From Pseudooceanicola nanhaiensis DSM 18065 (lineage in GTDB: Bacteria; Pseudomonadota; Alphaproteobacteria; Rhodobacterales; Rhodobacteraceae): a stretch of DNA of 64,000 nt. Position 1 is the first letter of the stretch. Every line of letters starts with the position of its first letter. A program made the position numbers and the translations under genes. A model generated the notes under the pieces. The model searched no databases, was not told the origin of the DNA, and was given only the letters and a program-made list of their open reading frames with translations. The stretch lies in the NCBI RefSeq assembly GCF_000688295.1, contig NZ_JHZF01000011.1, positions 1,272,288 to 1,336,287 on the forward strand, read 5' to 3'. This document shows, piece after piece, positions 14,435 to 24,786 of this stretch.

Positions 14435-14917
14435 TCACAATCCTGAAACCACCTCGTCCTTCACCGCCTCCATCGCGACGAAGGTGGAAGTGCCCGCCAC
14501 GTTCGGCAGGGTCGAGATCGCCTCGGCCAGCACCCGGCGGTAATCGCTCATCGAGGCGGTGCGGACCTTCAGCAGGTAGTCGAAATTCCCGGCAATCATA
14601 TGGGCTTGCTCGATCTCTGGCACCTTGGACACGGCCGCGTTGAACGCCGCGAGCGAGGTCTCGGAGGTGTCGCGCAGACGCACCTCCACGAAGGCCACGT
14701 GGTCCAGCCCCAGCCGGATCGCGTCGATCTGGGCGCGGTAGCCGGTGATCACGCCCTCCGCCTCCAGCCGCTTCAGCCGGGCCTGCGTCGGCGATTTCGA
14801 CAGCCCGATGCGCCGGGCGACATCCGCCACCGGCAGCCGCCCCTCGGCCGCGAGCACCGAGAGGATCGCGCGATCGTGCCGGTCGAGCTCTGCCGGCCCC
14901 TGCGGATCATCCGTCAC
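14435..14917 (-). CDS. putR: Lrp/AsnC-type regulator of proline use (PutR)
   Basis: The 160-residue protein has the Lrp/AsnC winged HTH (LDRHDRAILSVLAAEGRLPV, then VARRIGLSKSPTQARLKRLE) and the C-terminal ligand-sensing RAM domain (HVAFVEVRLRDT to the end). It diverges from putA with 104 bases between the starts. In alphaproteobacteria PutR activates putA when proline is present, and that function is inferred from this position and similarity. Confidence 0.87.
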   Translation of the reverse strand: MTDDPQGPAELDRHDRAILSVLAAEGRLPVADVARRIGLSKSPTQARLKRLEAEGVITGYRAQIDAIRLGLDHVAFVEVRLRDTSETSLAAFNAAVSKVPEIEQAHMIAGNFDYLLKVRTASMSDYRRVLAEAISTLPNVAGTSTFVAMEAVKDEVVSGL

Positions 14918-15021
14918 GTGTCTGCCCCCGAAATAAGGTCAATGGTGCTTGAGATGCCCCGGGATCGGGCCATCGTCCTTCGTGATAGCTGATATTCTGT
15001 CCGAAAGAACAGGAGATTCCC

Positions 15022-18000
15022 ATGCAGGCCCCGCTGTCCCGCGCTCCCCGAGACCTTCGCACCCGGATCGACGATGCGATCCACGACGGGCCCGCAATGG
15101 TGCCGCAGCTGGCCGCAGCCGCGGGTCTCTCGCCCGACGACCGGCGCGCGATCGGGGACCATGCGGTCAGGCTCGTCCGCGCCCTGCGCTCCGAGGCCCG
15201 GCCGGGGCTGATGGAGACCTTCCTTGCGGAATACGGCCTCTCGACCGAGGAGGGCGTGGCGCTGATGTGCCTGGCCGAGGCGCTGCTCCGGGTGCCCGAC
15301 GCCGACACAATCGACGCGCTGATCGAGGACAAGATCGCACCGTCGGACTGGGCGAAGCACCTCGGCAAGGCGTCCTCGCCGCTGGTCAATGCCTCCACCT
15401 GGGGCCTGATGCTGACGGGCCGGGTGCTGCGCGACGCGGCGCCGGGGCCTGCGGGGCACCTGCGCGGCGCGATCCGCAGGCTCGGGGAGCCGGTGATCCG
15501 CCGCGCGGTCGGCCAGGCGATGAAGGTCATGGGGCGCCAGTTCGTGCTGGGCGAGGACATCCGCGCCGCGATGAAACGCGCCGCGGGCATGGAGGCGAAG
15601 GGCTACACCTATTCCTACGACATGCTGGGCGAGGCCGCCCGGACCGAGCCCGACGCGAAGCGCTACGCCAAGGCCTATGCCGACGCGATCGACGCCATAG
15701 CGTCGGCCTGCACGTCACGGGACGTGCGGGACAATCCCGGCATCTCGGTCAAGCTCTCGGCGCTCTTCCCGCGCTACGAGGTCGCGCACCATGACGCGGT
15801 GATGGAGGTCCTCGCCCCCCGCCTCCTGACCCTCGCGCAACAGGCGAAGGCGGCCGGCATGGGGCTCAACATCGACGCGGAGGAGGCCGACCGCCTCTCG
15901 CTCTCGCTCGACGTGATCGAGGCGGTGCTGGCCGATCCCTCGCTCGACGGTTGGGACGGGTTCGGCGTGGTGGTGCAGGCCTACGGGCCGCGGGCCGGCT
16001 TCGTGCTCGACTGGCTGCACGGGCTGGCGGAGCGGCTCGACCGGCGGATCATGGTCCGGCTGGTGAAGGGCGCCTACTGGGACACCGAGATCAAGCGGGC
16101 GCAGGTGGCGGGGCTGGACGGTTTCCCGGTCTTCACCTCGAAACCGGCGACGGATATCTCCTATCTCGCCAATGCCCGGAAACTGCTCGGGATGACGGAC
16201 CGGATCTATCCGCAATTCGCCACCCACAACGCCCATACGATGGCGGCGGTCCTGCACATGGCCGAAGGCGTCCCGCGCGAGGCCTGGGAATTCCAGCGCC
16301 TGCACGGCATGGGCGAGGCGCTGCACGACATGGTGCATGAGGCGCAGGAGACCCGGCATCGCATCTATGCCCCCGTGGGCGCGCACCGGGACCTGCTGGC
16401 CTATCTCGTCCGGCGGCTTCTCGAGAACGGGGCGAATTCCTCTTTCGTGAACCGGATCGTCAACGAGGAGATCCCGCCAGAGGAGGTCGTGGGCGATCCC
16501 TTCGCCGCGCTCGAGGCGGAGCTGCCGACCCTGCCGACGGGGCCGGAGCTCTTCCTGCCCGAGCGTCCGAACTCGCGCGGCTGGGATCTGACCCATGCGC
16601 CCACCCTCGCCGCGATCGACGCCGCCCGGGCGCCGTTCCGCGAGACCCGCTGGCGCGCGGTGCCCCGCCTCGCCGACGACGCGGCGCCCGGGCCGGAGCG
16701 CCCGGTGACCTCCCCGGCTGACGGATCGGCGACAGGCAGCGTCGCCTGGGCAACGCCCGGCGCGGTCGAGGCCGCGCTGAACGCCGCGCGGCCCTGGGAT
16801 GCGACACCCGCCGAGCGGGGCGCCGTCCTCTCCCGGGCCGCCGACCTCTACGAAGAGCATTACGGCGAGATCTTCGCCCTGCTCGCCCGGGAGGCCGGCA
16901 AGACCCTGCCCGACGCAGTGGCCGAGATCCGCGAGGCGGTCGATTTCCTGCGCTACTACGGCGCCAACGCGCCCGAGGGCGAGGGCGTCGGCACCTTCAC
17001 CTGCATCTCGCCCTGGAACTTCCCGCTGGCGATCTTCACCGGGCAGGTCTCGGCCGCGCTGGCGGCGGGCAACGCGGTGCTGGCGAAACCGGCCGAGCAG
17101 ACGCCGCTGATCGCGGACCTCGCCGTGGCGCTCCTGCACGAGGCGGGCGTGCCGCGCAGCGCGCTCCAGTCCCTGCCGGGCGACGGGAAGACCGGGGCGG
17201 CGCTGACCTCGGACCCGCGGGTCGGCGGGGTGGCCTTCACCGGATCGACCGACACGGCGCGGGCGATCCGCCGCGCGATGGCCGGGTCGCTCGCCCCCGG
17301 CGCGCCGCTGATCGCCGAAACCGGCGGGCTCAACGCGATGATCGTCGACAGCACGGCGCTGCCGGAACAGGCGGTGCAGGCGGTGGTGGAATCGGCCTTC
17401 CAGTCGGCCGGGCAGCGCTGCTCGGCGCTGCGCTGCCTCTACGTGCAGGAGGAGGTTTCGGACACGATCCTGACCATGCTGAAGGGCGCGATGGACGCGC
17501 TGACCCCGGGCGATCCCTGGCAGCTCTCCTCCGACCTGGGGCCGGTGATCGACGCCGAGGCGCAGGCCGATATCGACGCGCATGTCGCGAAGGCCGAGGC
17601 CGAGGGGCGGCTGCTGCACCGGATCGCGGTTCCGGGGGCCGGGTCCTTCTCGGCTCCCGCGCTGATCCGCGTCCCGGGCATCGCGGATCTGGACCGCGAG
17701 GTCTTCGGCCCGGTGCTGCACGTCGCGACCTTCCGGGCGAACGAGCTCGACGCCGTGGTCGAGGCGGTCAATGCCACGGGCTACGGGCTGACCTTCGGGC
17801 TGCAGACCCGGATCGACGACCGGGTCCAGCACGTGGCCGAGCGCATCCGCACCGGCAACATCTACGTCAACCGCAACCAGATCGGCGCCATCGTCGGATC
17901 GCAGCCCTTCGGCGGCGAGGGCCTGTCCGGCACCGGTCCCAAGGCGGGCGGGCCGCATTACCTGACCCGGTTCCAGCGCCATTCCGCCCCCGCGGCGACC

Positions 18001-18450
18001 GGCTGGGAGACAGACGCGCCGCGCAGGCTTCCCGCGCCGCCCAACCTGCCCGAGGGCGTCACGGGGCGCCTGCCGCTGCCCGGCCCCACGGGCGAGAGCA
18101 ACGTGCTGAGCACCCTGCCCCGCCCGGGCGTGCTCTGCCTCGGCCCGGGGGCCTCGACCGTCGCGGCCCAGGCCCGCGCGGTCGAGGCGCTCGGCGGCGT
18201 CGCCTGGCGGGCCGAAGGGCCGGTCGCACCGGAGGCGCTCACCGAACTGCCGACCCTCTCGAGCGTCCTGTGGTGGGGCAATTCGGATACCGCGCGCGCC
18301 CTCGACCAGGCGCTCGCCGCGCGGACAGGACCGCTCGTCCCGCTGGTGACCGGGCGCCCCGACACCGGCCACGTCCTGCACGAGCGCCATCTCTGCGTCG
18401 ACACGACGGCGGCCGGTGGCAATGCCGCATTGCTCGGAGGGATGTCCTGA
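15022..18450 (+). CDS. putA: Bifunctional proline dehydrogenase / P5C dehydrogenase PutA
   Basis: This 1142-residue flavoenzyme oxidises proline to pyrroline-5-carboxylate and then, in its second domain, to glutamate with NAD. The PRODH barrel includes SVKLSALFPRYE (about 243) and GAYWDTEIKRAQVAG (about 350). The aldehyde dehydrogenase domain has AETGGLNAMIVD (about 767) with the base Glu, and the nucleophile in SAGQRCSALRC (about 798). There is no N-terminal ribbon-helix-helix, so unlike E. coli PutA it is not a repressor; PutR does that job. About 140 residues follow the ALDH domain, as in longer PutA types. AGGAG precedes the ATG. Confidence 0.96.
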   Translation: MQAPLSRAPRDLRTRIDDAIHDGPAMVPQLAAAAGLSPDDRRAIGDHAVRLVRALRSEARPGLMETFLAEYGLSTEEGVALMCLAEALLRVPDADTIDALIEDKIAPSDWAKHLGKASSPLVNASTWGLMLTGRVLRDAAPGPAGHLRGAIRRLGEPVIRRAVGQAMKVMGRQFVLGEDIRAAMKRAAGMEAKGYTYSYDMLGEAARTEPDAKRYAKAYADAIDAIASACTSRDVRDNPGISVKLSALFPRYEVAHHDAVMEVLAPRLLTLAQQAKAAGMGLNIDAEEADRLSLSLDVIEAVLADPSLDGWDGFGVVVQAYGPRAGFVLDWLHGLAERLDRRIMVRLVKGAYWDTEIKRAQVAGLDGFPVFTSKPATDISYLANARKLLGMTDRIYPQFATHNAHTMAAVLHMAEGVPREAWEFQRLHGMGEALHDMVHEAQETRHRIYAPVGAHRDLLAYLVRRLLENGANSSFVNRIVNEEIPPEEVVGDPFAALEAELPTLPTGPELFLPERPNSRGWDLTHAPTLAAIDAARAPFRETRWRAVPRLADDAAPGPERPVTSPADGSATGSVAWATPGAVEAALNAARPWDATPAERGAVLSRAADLYEEHYGEIFALLAREAGKTLPDAVAEIREAVDFLRYYGANAPEGEGVGTFTCISPWNFPLAIFTGQVSAALAAGNAVLAKPAEQTPLIADLAVALLHEAGVPRSALQSLPGDGKTGAALTSDPRVGGVAFTGSTDTARAIRRAMAGSLAPGAPLIAETGGLNAMIVDSTALPEQAVQAVVESAFQSAGQRCSALRCLYVQEEVSDTILTMLKGAMDALTPGDPWQLSSDLGPVIDAEAQADIDAHVAKAEAEGRLLHRIAVPGAGSFSAPALIRVPGIADLDREVFGPVLHVATFRANELDAVVEAVNATGYGLTFGLQTRIDDRVQHVAERIRTGNIYVNRNQIGAIVGSQPFGGEGLSGTGPKAGGPHYLTRFQRHSAPAATGWETDAPRRLPAPPNLPEGVTGRLPLPGPTGESNVLSTLPRPGVLCLGPGASTVAAQARAVEALGGVAWRAEGPVAPEALTELPTLSSVLWWGNSDTARALDQALAARTGPLVPLVTGRPDTGHVLHERHLCVDTTAAGGNAALLGGMS

Positions 18451-18499
18451 CCGCGCCCAATTCGCTTGACGCCCCGGGGCTTTCGCCTAGCGTCTGCGC

Positions 18500-19246
18500 A
18501 TGTTTCCGCTGCGCGATCACAACCCGTCAGGGCGAAGGCCCCTCGTCACCTACGCCCTGATCCTGGCGAACGTCGCGGTCTTCCTGCTGACGTTGCCGCT
18601 GCAGACGGATCTGGCGGCGATCAACGAATTCTATGCCGAATGGGCGATGATTCCCGCCCGGCTTTCGGCGGGCGACGGCTATCTCACGCTGCTGAGCTCC
18701 ATGTTCCTGCATGGCGGCTTCCTGCACATCGCCTTCAACATGCTGTTCCTGTGGATCTTCGGCGACAACCTCGAGGACGAGATGGGCCACCTGCCCTTCC
18801 TCGCCTTCTACCTCGCCGCAGGGATTGCCGCCGGGCTCGCGCAATACCTCTCCGCCCCCGGCACCTACGTTCCCGTCGTCGGCGCCTCGGGTGCCATCGC
18901 GGGGGTGATGGGCGGATATTTCCTCCTGTTCCCCAGGGCGAAGGTCGACGTGCTGGTCATCATCATCGTCTTCTTCCGGATCATCCCGATCCCCGCCTGG
19001 CTGATGCTGGGCGTCTGGTTCGCGCTGCAGGTCTTCAACAGCTTCGGCGCCGATCCGGACGTGGGGGGCGTCGCCTACCTTGCCCATGCGGGCGGCTTCG
19101 TGGCGGGCATCGTGCTGGCCCTGCCGCTCTTCCTCAGGCTCGGCGGCCCCGCCTTCTGGAGCCGCACCCACGGCCGCCCGCCCCACCCCGAGGCGCAATA
19201 CGCGCTGTCGCCGTCGCGTGTGCCGACCGTCCGACGCCGCCGCTGA
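18500..19246 (+). CDS. Rhomboid family intramembrane serine protease
   Basis: The 248-residue membrane protein has about six hydrophobic segments. The catalytic serine lies in VVGASGAIAGVMGGYF (about residues 129-145), the partner histidine in AHAGGFVAG (about 194), and the conserved HIAFNMLFLWIFGDNLE segment (about 75-91) precedes them. Rhomboids cleave membrane proteins inside the bilayer; the substrate here is unknown. TTGACG at 18466-18471 with a CTAGCG-like -10 may be its promoter, placing it apart from putA. Confidence 0.92.
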   Translation: MFPLRDHNPSGRRPLVTYALILANVAVFLLTLPLQTDLAAINEFYAEWAMIPARLSAGDGYLTLLSSMFLHGGFLHIAFNMLFLWIFGDNLEDEMGHLPFLAFYLAAGIAAGLAQYLSAPGTYVPVVGASGAIAGVMGGYFLLFPRAKVDVLVIIIVFFRIIPIPAWLMLGVWFALQVFNSFGADPDVGGVAYLAHAGGFVAGIVLALPLFLRLGGPAFWSRTHGRPPHPEAQYALSPSRVPTVRRRR

Positions 19247-19272
19247 GACCGTGCCCCGGACCGGCGGCGCGA

Positions 19273-19914
19273 TCACTCGGTCGCGGCGGTTTCCGAATCG
19301 AGCTTCAGCCGGGTCACGAAGGCCTGGCTGATGTGCTTGCGCAGCATCTCTCCCGCCCGGCCCTCGTCGCGGTCGCGGATCGCATCGACGATGGCGCCGT
19401 GTTCGGCCAGCGCCACCTCGTCCCGGCCGCGCGCGGCAAGCGACGTGGTCGCCAGGAGCGCCATGGAGCGGTGCACGAGGTCCAGCTGCTGGACCAGGAA
19501 CCGATTGTGCGAGGCGAGGTGGATCTGCTTGTGGAACCGCCGGTTCGCGCGGGACAGCGCGCCCGGATCGCCGAGATGGGCGCGGTCCGCCTCCACCATG
19601 TCGGTCAGCACGCGGACCTCCTCCTCGGTCGCGTGACGCGCGGCGAGCCGGGCCGCCAGCGCCTCGAGCTCGGAACGCACGACATAGAGCTCGGCGAGCT
19701 GGTTGTGATCGAGCGAGGCGACGATCAGCGAACGCCCGTCGCGGGCCAGCAGCGACTGCGTCTCGAGCCGCTGGAGCGCCTCGCGGATCGGCGTGCGCGA
19801 GACCCCGAAGCGCTCGGCCAGCTCGCTCTCCACCAGCCGGTCGCCGGGCTTGTAGAGCCCCGTGTCGATCGCCTCGAGAATCAGCGAATAGGCGTCTTTC
19901 GGCGGGGTCTTCAT
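19273..19914 (-). CDS. GntR family transcriptional regulator, FCD type
   Basis: The 213-residue protein starts at the ATG at 19914; a longer open frame upstream reads like non-coding sequence. It has a GntR winged HTH (YKPGDRLVESELAERFGVSR then TPIREALQRLE) and an all-helical FCD effector domain with RRFHKQIHLASHNRFL and a metal/ligand histidine set including EHGAIVDAI. FCD regulators usually sense organic acids or sugars; the target is not evident. It is convergent with the rhomboid gene. Confidence 0.9.
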   Translation of the reverse strand: MKTPPKDAYSLILEAIDTGLYKPGDRLVESELAERFGVSRTPIREALQRLETQSLLARDGRSLIVASLDHNQLAELYVVRSELEALAARLAARHATEEEVRVLTDMVEADRAHLGDPGALSRANRRFHKQIHLASHNRFLVQQLDLVHRSMALLATTSLAARGRDEVALAEHGAIVDAIRDRDEGRAGEMLRKHISQAFVTRLKLDSETAATE

Positions 19915-20021
19915 GAGGCCGGCATTCCTTTTTCCGTTCGTTTGCGCGACCCTAGCCGCGCGGGCCGCCCCCCGGCAAGGCGCCGCTTGCCCCCTCGCCC
20001 CGCGGGGCATAGCTTGCGGCC

Positions 20022-20690
20022 ATGACCAACGCCCCCCTCGCCATCGACCTCGTGCCGCTGTTTTCCCATGTCACGACATGGGTCTTCGATCTCGACAACA
20101 CGCTCTATCCGCCCGAGGCCCGGCTCTTCGACCAGATCGAGGTGCGGATGACCGATTTCGTGATGGAGGCGCTCGGCGTCGGGCAGGAAGAGGCGAACCG
20201 CCTGCGCCACGAATACTGGCGCGACCACGGCACGACGCTGGCCGGGCTGATGCGGCTGCACGGGGTGGAGCCGGGGCCCTACCTCGACCGGGTGCACGAG
20301 ATCGACCTGACGCATCTGGAGCGCGACGCGGCGCTGGCCGAGGGCATCCGCGCCCTGCCCGGCCGCAAGATCGTCTACACCAACGGCTGCGCGCCCTATG
20401 CCGAACGGGTGGTCGCGGCGCGCGGGCTCGAAGGGCTCTTCGACGCGATCTACGGGGTCGAGCACGCGAACTTCCAGCCCAAGCCCGACCGCGCGGCCTA
20501 TGACATCGTCTTCGGCCTCGACGGGCTGACGCCGGGCGCCGCCGCGATGTTCGAGGACGACGCGCGCAACCTCGCCGCGCCGCACGAGATGGGGCTGCGG
20601 ACCGTGCACGTGGCGCCAGAGGCCGCGCCCGCGGAGCACATCCATCACCATACCGACGACCTGGGCGCCTTCCTCCGCCGCATCGTCTGA
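20022..20690 (+). CDS. HAD-family phosphatase, pyrimidine 5'-nucleotidase type
   Basis: The 222-residue protein carries all HAD motifs: DLDNTLYPP near residue 23 (nucleophile D and acid D), the motif II threonine in KIVYTNGCAPYAE, the lysine in NFQPKPDRAAYD, and FEDDARNLAAPH for motif IV. The DLDNTLY form is typical of pyrimidine 5'-nucleotidases of the SDT1/phm8 type, which hydrolyse UMP or CMP. Substrate is inferred from family only. It is divergent from the GntR regulator. Confidence 0.88.
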   Translation: MTNAPLAIDLVPLFSHVTTWVFDLDNTLYPPEARLFDQIEVRMTDFVMEALGVGQEEANRLRHEYWRDHGTTLAGLMRLHGVEPGPYLDRVHEIDLTHLERDAALAEGIRALPGRKIVYTNGCAPYAERVVAARGLEGLFDAIYGVEHANFQPKPDRAAYDIVFGLDGLTPGAAAMFEDDARNLAAPHEMGLRTVHVAPEAAPAEHIHHHTDDLGAFLRRIV

Positions 20691-20776
20691 CAGTCTGCCG
20701 CGCGGCATTCCGACGCTTTGCCGCGCGCCCGGTCCGCCCCTATCTGGAGGCCCGTATCCCCGGACCGGAGCCCACC

Positions 20777-21016
20777 ATGACCCATGCCACCCCCGACGCC
20801 CCCCGCGGCCTGTTCTACCGCCTGCCCGTGCTTGGCTGGTTCGCCCGTGACCTTGCCCGCGATTTCCACGGCAATATCTGGTATTTCCTGCTGATCGTCG
20901 TGACGCTGCTGGTGCTCGCGGTGAAGACCTGGGGCCTTGTCGCGCTCGGCTTGACCGCGGTGGCGGCGACGCCGGTGATCTTCGTCGTGCTGCTCATGAT
21001 CACGGTCGGCGGCTGA
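20777..21016 (+). CDS. Small inner-membrane protein
   Basis: The 79-residue product has a polar N-terminus (about 30 residues) and two hydrophobic helices, IWYFLLIVVTLLVLAVKTWG and ALGLTAVAATPVIFVVLLMI. No family function is known to me. A GGAGCCC element precedes the ATG, and it lies between the phosphatase and the hydroxylase on the same strand. Confidence 0.65.
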   Translation: MTHATPDAPRGLFYRLPVLGWFARDLARDFHGNIWYFLLIVVTLLVLAVKTWGLVALGLTAVAATPVIFVVLLMITVGG

Positions 21017-21088
21017 GGACGACTTGCCCCGGGCCGCCGCCCGGGACATGGTCCGCCGCGTGAGAGGCCCGGACAAGGGAGACGCCGG

Positions 21089-22294
21089 ATGACATTCGAC
21101 TACGACATCGTGATCTCGGGCGGCGGCGTCGCCGGGCTGACCGCGGCCTGCCTCTTCGGGACCGAAGGCTTCCGGGTGCTCTGCCTCGACCCCGCGCCGC
21201 CGGTGACGGACGGCGCGGCCGCGGGCGCCGACCAGCGCACCACGGCCTTCCTCCAGCCCGCCCGCGGCCTGCTCGAGGAGGCCGGGCTCTGGGAAGCACT
21301 GGCACCCCATGCCGCGGCGCTCCGGATCATGCGGATCGTCGATGCCGGCGGCGAACGCGCCGAGGCGCGGCAGGTCCGCGACTTCGCCGCCTCCGAGATC
21401 GGCGACCTGCCCTTCGGCTGGAACCTGCCCAACTGGCTCCTGCGGCGCGAGATGGTCGCCCGCATCGCGGCGCTGGAGACTGTCGAATTCCGCCCGGGCA
21501 CCGGCACGGCCGGGCTCTTCACCCGGGACCGCGAGGCGCGGGTGACGCTTTCCGACGGCAGCAAGGTCCGCACGAAGCTCGTCATCGCCGCCGACGGTCG
21601 CGGCTCGCCGATGCGCGAGGCGGCGGGGATCGGGGTGAAGGTGACGCGCTACGGCCAGAAGGCGCTGGCCTTCGCGGTGACGCATCCGATCCCGCACGAG
21701 AATGTCTCGACCGAGATCCACCGCTCGGGCGGGCCCTTCACGCTGGTGCCCCTGCCCGACCGCGACGGCCGCCCCGCCTCGGCCGTGGTCTGGATGGAGG
21801 ACGGGGCCGAGGCGCTGCGCCTCGCGGCGCTCGAGCCTGCGCCCTTCGAGGCGGCGCTGATGGAGCGCTCCTGCGGGCTCTTCGGGCCGTTGCGGCTGGA
21901 AACCCCGCGCGCGGTCTGGCCGATCGTCACCCAGGTGGCCGAGCGGATGTCGGGCCAACGCCTTGCGCTGATCGCCGAGGCGGCGCATGTGGTGCCGCCG
22001 ATCGGGGCGCAGGGGCTGAACATGTCGCTGGGCGATCTGCGCGCGCTGCGCGACCTCGCGGTGGCGGCGCGCGACGATCCCGGCGCCGCGGAGGTGCTCG
22101 ACGCCTATCACCGCGCGCGGCACACGGAGGTGGCGATCCGCGCCACCGGCATCGACATGCTGAACCGGGCGAGCCAGGTCCACGCCCAGCCCCTGCGCGA
22201 CCTCCGCGCGGCGGGTCTCTCGGCGCTCTACGGCGCGGCCCCGGTCCGGCGGATGCTCATGCAGATGGGCCTCGGCGCCCGCGGCGGGGCCTGA
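21089..22294 (+). CDS. UbiH/COQ6-type FAD-dependent hydroxylase
   Basis: The 401-residue flavoprotein starts with the FAD-binding fingerprint YDIVISGGGVAGLTAACLFG and has the second FAD motif as AEAAHVVPPIGAQGLNMSLG near residue 300 (usual form GDAAH). The family hydroxylates the ubiquinone ring during biosynthesis; which position this enzyme modifies cannot be read from sequence. Length is normal for UbiH/UbiF/UbiI. Confidence 0.87.
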   Translation: MTFDYDIVISGGGVAGLTAACLFGTEGFRVLCLDPAPPVTDGAAAGADQRTTAFLQPARGLLEEAGLWEALAPHAAALRIMRIVDAGGERAEARQVRDFAASEIGDLPFGWNLPNWLLRREMVARIAALETVEFRPGTGTAGLFTRDREARVTLSDGSKVRTKLVIAADGRGSPMREAAGIGVKVTRYGQKALAFAVTHPIPHENVSTEIHRSGGPFTLVPLPDRDGRPASAVVWMEDGAEALRLAALEPAPFEAALMERSCGLFGPLRLETPRAVWPIVTQVAERMSGQRLALIAEAAHVVPPIGAQGLNMSLGDLRALRDLAVAARDDPGAAEVLDAYHRARHTEVAIRATGIDMLNRASQVHAQPLRDLRAAGLSALYGAAPVRRMLMQMGLGARGGA

Positions 22295-22396
22295 GCCGGA
22301 GGCGCCCCCGGCGCCGTTCCTCCGTTCTTGCCGAGGGGACCGGCATCGCCATTCGCCCCGCACGACAAGAAGCGGAAACCGGGACGGCGCCCCAAA

Positions 22397-22446
22397 CTTC
22401 CTCTTGCCACAAATATCCTGGGGGTCCGGGGGCAAGGCCCCCGGGT
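22397..22446 (+). repeat. Rhodobacteraceae-type intergenic repeat, copy A
   Basis: CTTCCTCTTGCCACAAATAT is followed by CCTGGGGGTCCGGGGGC and AAGGCCCCCGG, a stem. The pattern matches copies at 38371-38445, 39979-40056 and 56101-56315 (the last two inverted). It lies downstream of the hydroxylase gene and convergent Lrp gene, so it can act as a terminator. Confidence 0.6.
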
Positions 22447-22447
22447 C

Positions 22448-22906
22448 TCAGCCAAGCGGACCCGGCAGGCGTTCCTCCGAGAGCAGCACGTTCGCATCGA
22501 CGCTCGCCACCCCGGGCAGCGTCATGATCCTGCGCCTGAGCACCCGCTCGAAATCGGCGATGTCGCGCGCCGTCACCCTCAGGCGGTAGTCGTAGAGCCC
22601 GAGGATATGCTCGACCGATTGCACCTCGGGGATGGCCGAGACCGCGCGTTCGAAATCCTCGACCGAGACGCGGCCGCGGGTGGCGATCTTCACGCCGAGA
22701 AAGACCGTCACCCCGAAGCCGAGCTTCGCGAGGTCGAGATCGGCGCGGCGGCGGCGGATGGCGCCCGCCTCCTCCAGCCGTTTCATCCGGCGCCAGGTGG
22801 CGGGCTGGGACAGGCCGATCTTCCGGCCGAGGGCACCCGCGCCCGCGCCCGCGTCCTCGGCCATGAGGCGGAGGAGCTTCCGGTCGGTTTCGTCAAGCGC
22901 GATCAT
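22448..22906 (-). CDS. Lrp/AsnC family transcriptional regulator
   Basis: The 152-residue protein has an Lrp HTH (LDETDRKLLRLMAEDAGAGA, then IGLSQPATWRRMKRLEEAG) and the RAM sensing domain (GVTVFLGVKIATRG onward). It overlaps the stop of a second Lrp gene by four bases (ATGA at 22903-22906), so the two form one leftward operon divergent from ilvC. Branched-chain amino acids are a likely signal by context. Confidence 0.88.
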   Translation of the reverse strand: MIALDETDRKLLRLMAEDAGAGAGALGRKIGLSQPATWRRMKRLEEAGAIRRRRADLDLAKLGFGVTVFLGVKIATRGRVSVEDFERAVSAIPEVQSVEHILGLYDYRLRVTARDIADFERVLRRRIMTLPGVASVDANVLLSEERLPGPLG

Positions 22907-23382
22907 ATCGGCAGCGCCTCCTCGTCCTTCAGCCGGGCGATGTGCATCAGCGCCTCGATGTCGAGGATATGCGGGAGGGTCAGGATGCGGTCGCGGTAGA
23001 TCTCCTTGTAATGGAGCATGTCGCGGGCGATCACCCCGAGCCGGACGTCGACCTGCCCGAGGAAGGTCTGGATCTCGAGCACCTCGGGCACCTTGCGCGC
23101 GGCCTCCGTGAAGTCGTCGAAGGCGCGGGCGGCGGTCTTGTCGAGGGTGATCCTGAGCGAGACCTCCACCTCGTAGCCGAGCGCGCGCCAGTTTATGTCG
23201 GAGCGGATGCCGCGGATCACGCCCGCCTCGCGCAGCTTCTCCATCCGGCGCCAGCAGGTGGCGGGGTTGAGGCCGGCGCGCTCGGCCAGCTCCGCCGCGC
23301 TGGCGGTCGGATCGGCCTGGAGGTGCCGCAGGATGCGGCGGTCGCTGTCGTCGAGCATGGTATTTTCGGGCAGAGCGCTCAT
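22903..23382 (-). CDS. Lrp/AsnC family transcriptional regulator, divergent from ilvC
   Basis: The product has 159 residues from the ATG at 23382; the longer frame to 23487 would run over the ilvC start. It contains the HTH LDDSDRRILRHLQADPTASA followed by AGLNPATCWRRMEKLREAG, and a RAM domain with VSLRITLDKTAARAFDDF. With its partner gene it probably controls ilvC across the 103-base divergent region, where an AT-rich stretch (about 23389-23440) could hold the binding sites. Confidence 0.9.
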   Translation of the reverse strand: MSALPENTMLDDSDRRILRHLQADPTASAAELAERAGLNPATCWRRMEKLREAGVIRGIRSDINWRALGYEVEVSLRITLDKTAARAFDDFTEAARKVPEVLEIQTFLGQVDVRLGVIARDMLHYKEIYRDRILTLPHILDIEALMHIARLKDEEALPI

Positions 23383-23467
23383 GGCGAATAGATTTCTCGC
23401 AAATGACCGCAAACCGGCAATATTTGCAACCCGGTTTCGCCCGCAGCTCCTATGCTGCGCACCATAA

Positions 23468-24508
<1,041 letters not shown>

Positions 24509-24530
24509 TCCCTGCGGGATGTCAGTCGAG

Positions 24531-24559
24531 GGGGCGGTGCCGCAGGGCGCCGCCCCTTT
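24531..24559 (+). terminator. Terminator after ilvC
   Basis: GGGGCGG (24531-24537) and CCGCCCC (24550-24556) form a stem followed by TTT, 22 bases after the ilvC stop. The remaining gap up to 24786 contains no convincing gene. Confidence 0.65.
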
Positions 24560-24786
24560 CGCTTGGCGTCACGGGGATCCCGAGCGTCTCGCGGCGCCCC
24601 GCCGCGCAATTGCCGCGCGCCGCATCGTTCCGCCGGCACCAGGCCCTTTTCCGCGGGCGCTGCGTGCTCGGGAGCCCCGCCCGTTCCGGCAGCTCGGGAT
24701 GGCGGCTCGTCCGCGGCCGGGACATTTCGGGACCATCGGCCGGCATCCGGAAGCAGACGAGGGGTCCGAGGGTGCCGGCGGCAGGA

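Noticed and set aside
15715-18390. Long open frame (891 residues) opposite putA
   Set aside because: It is the antisense of a clearly conserved PutA gene in GC-rich DNA and has an Arg/Gly/Pro-biased composition without motifs.
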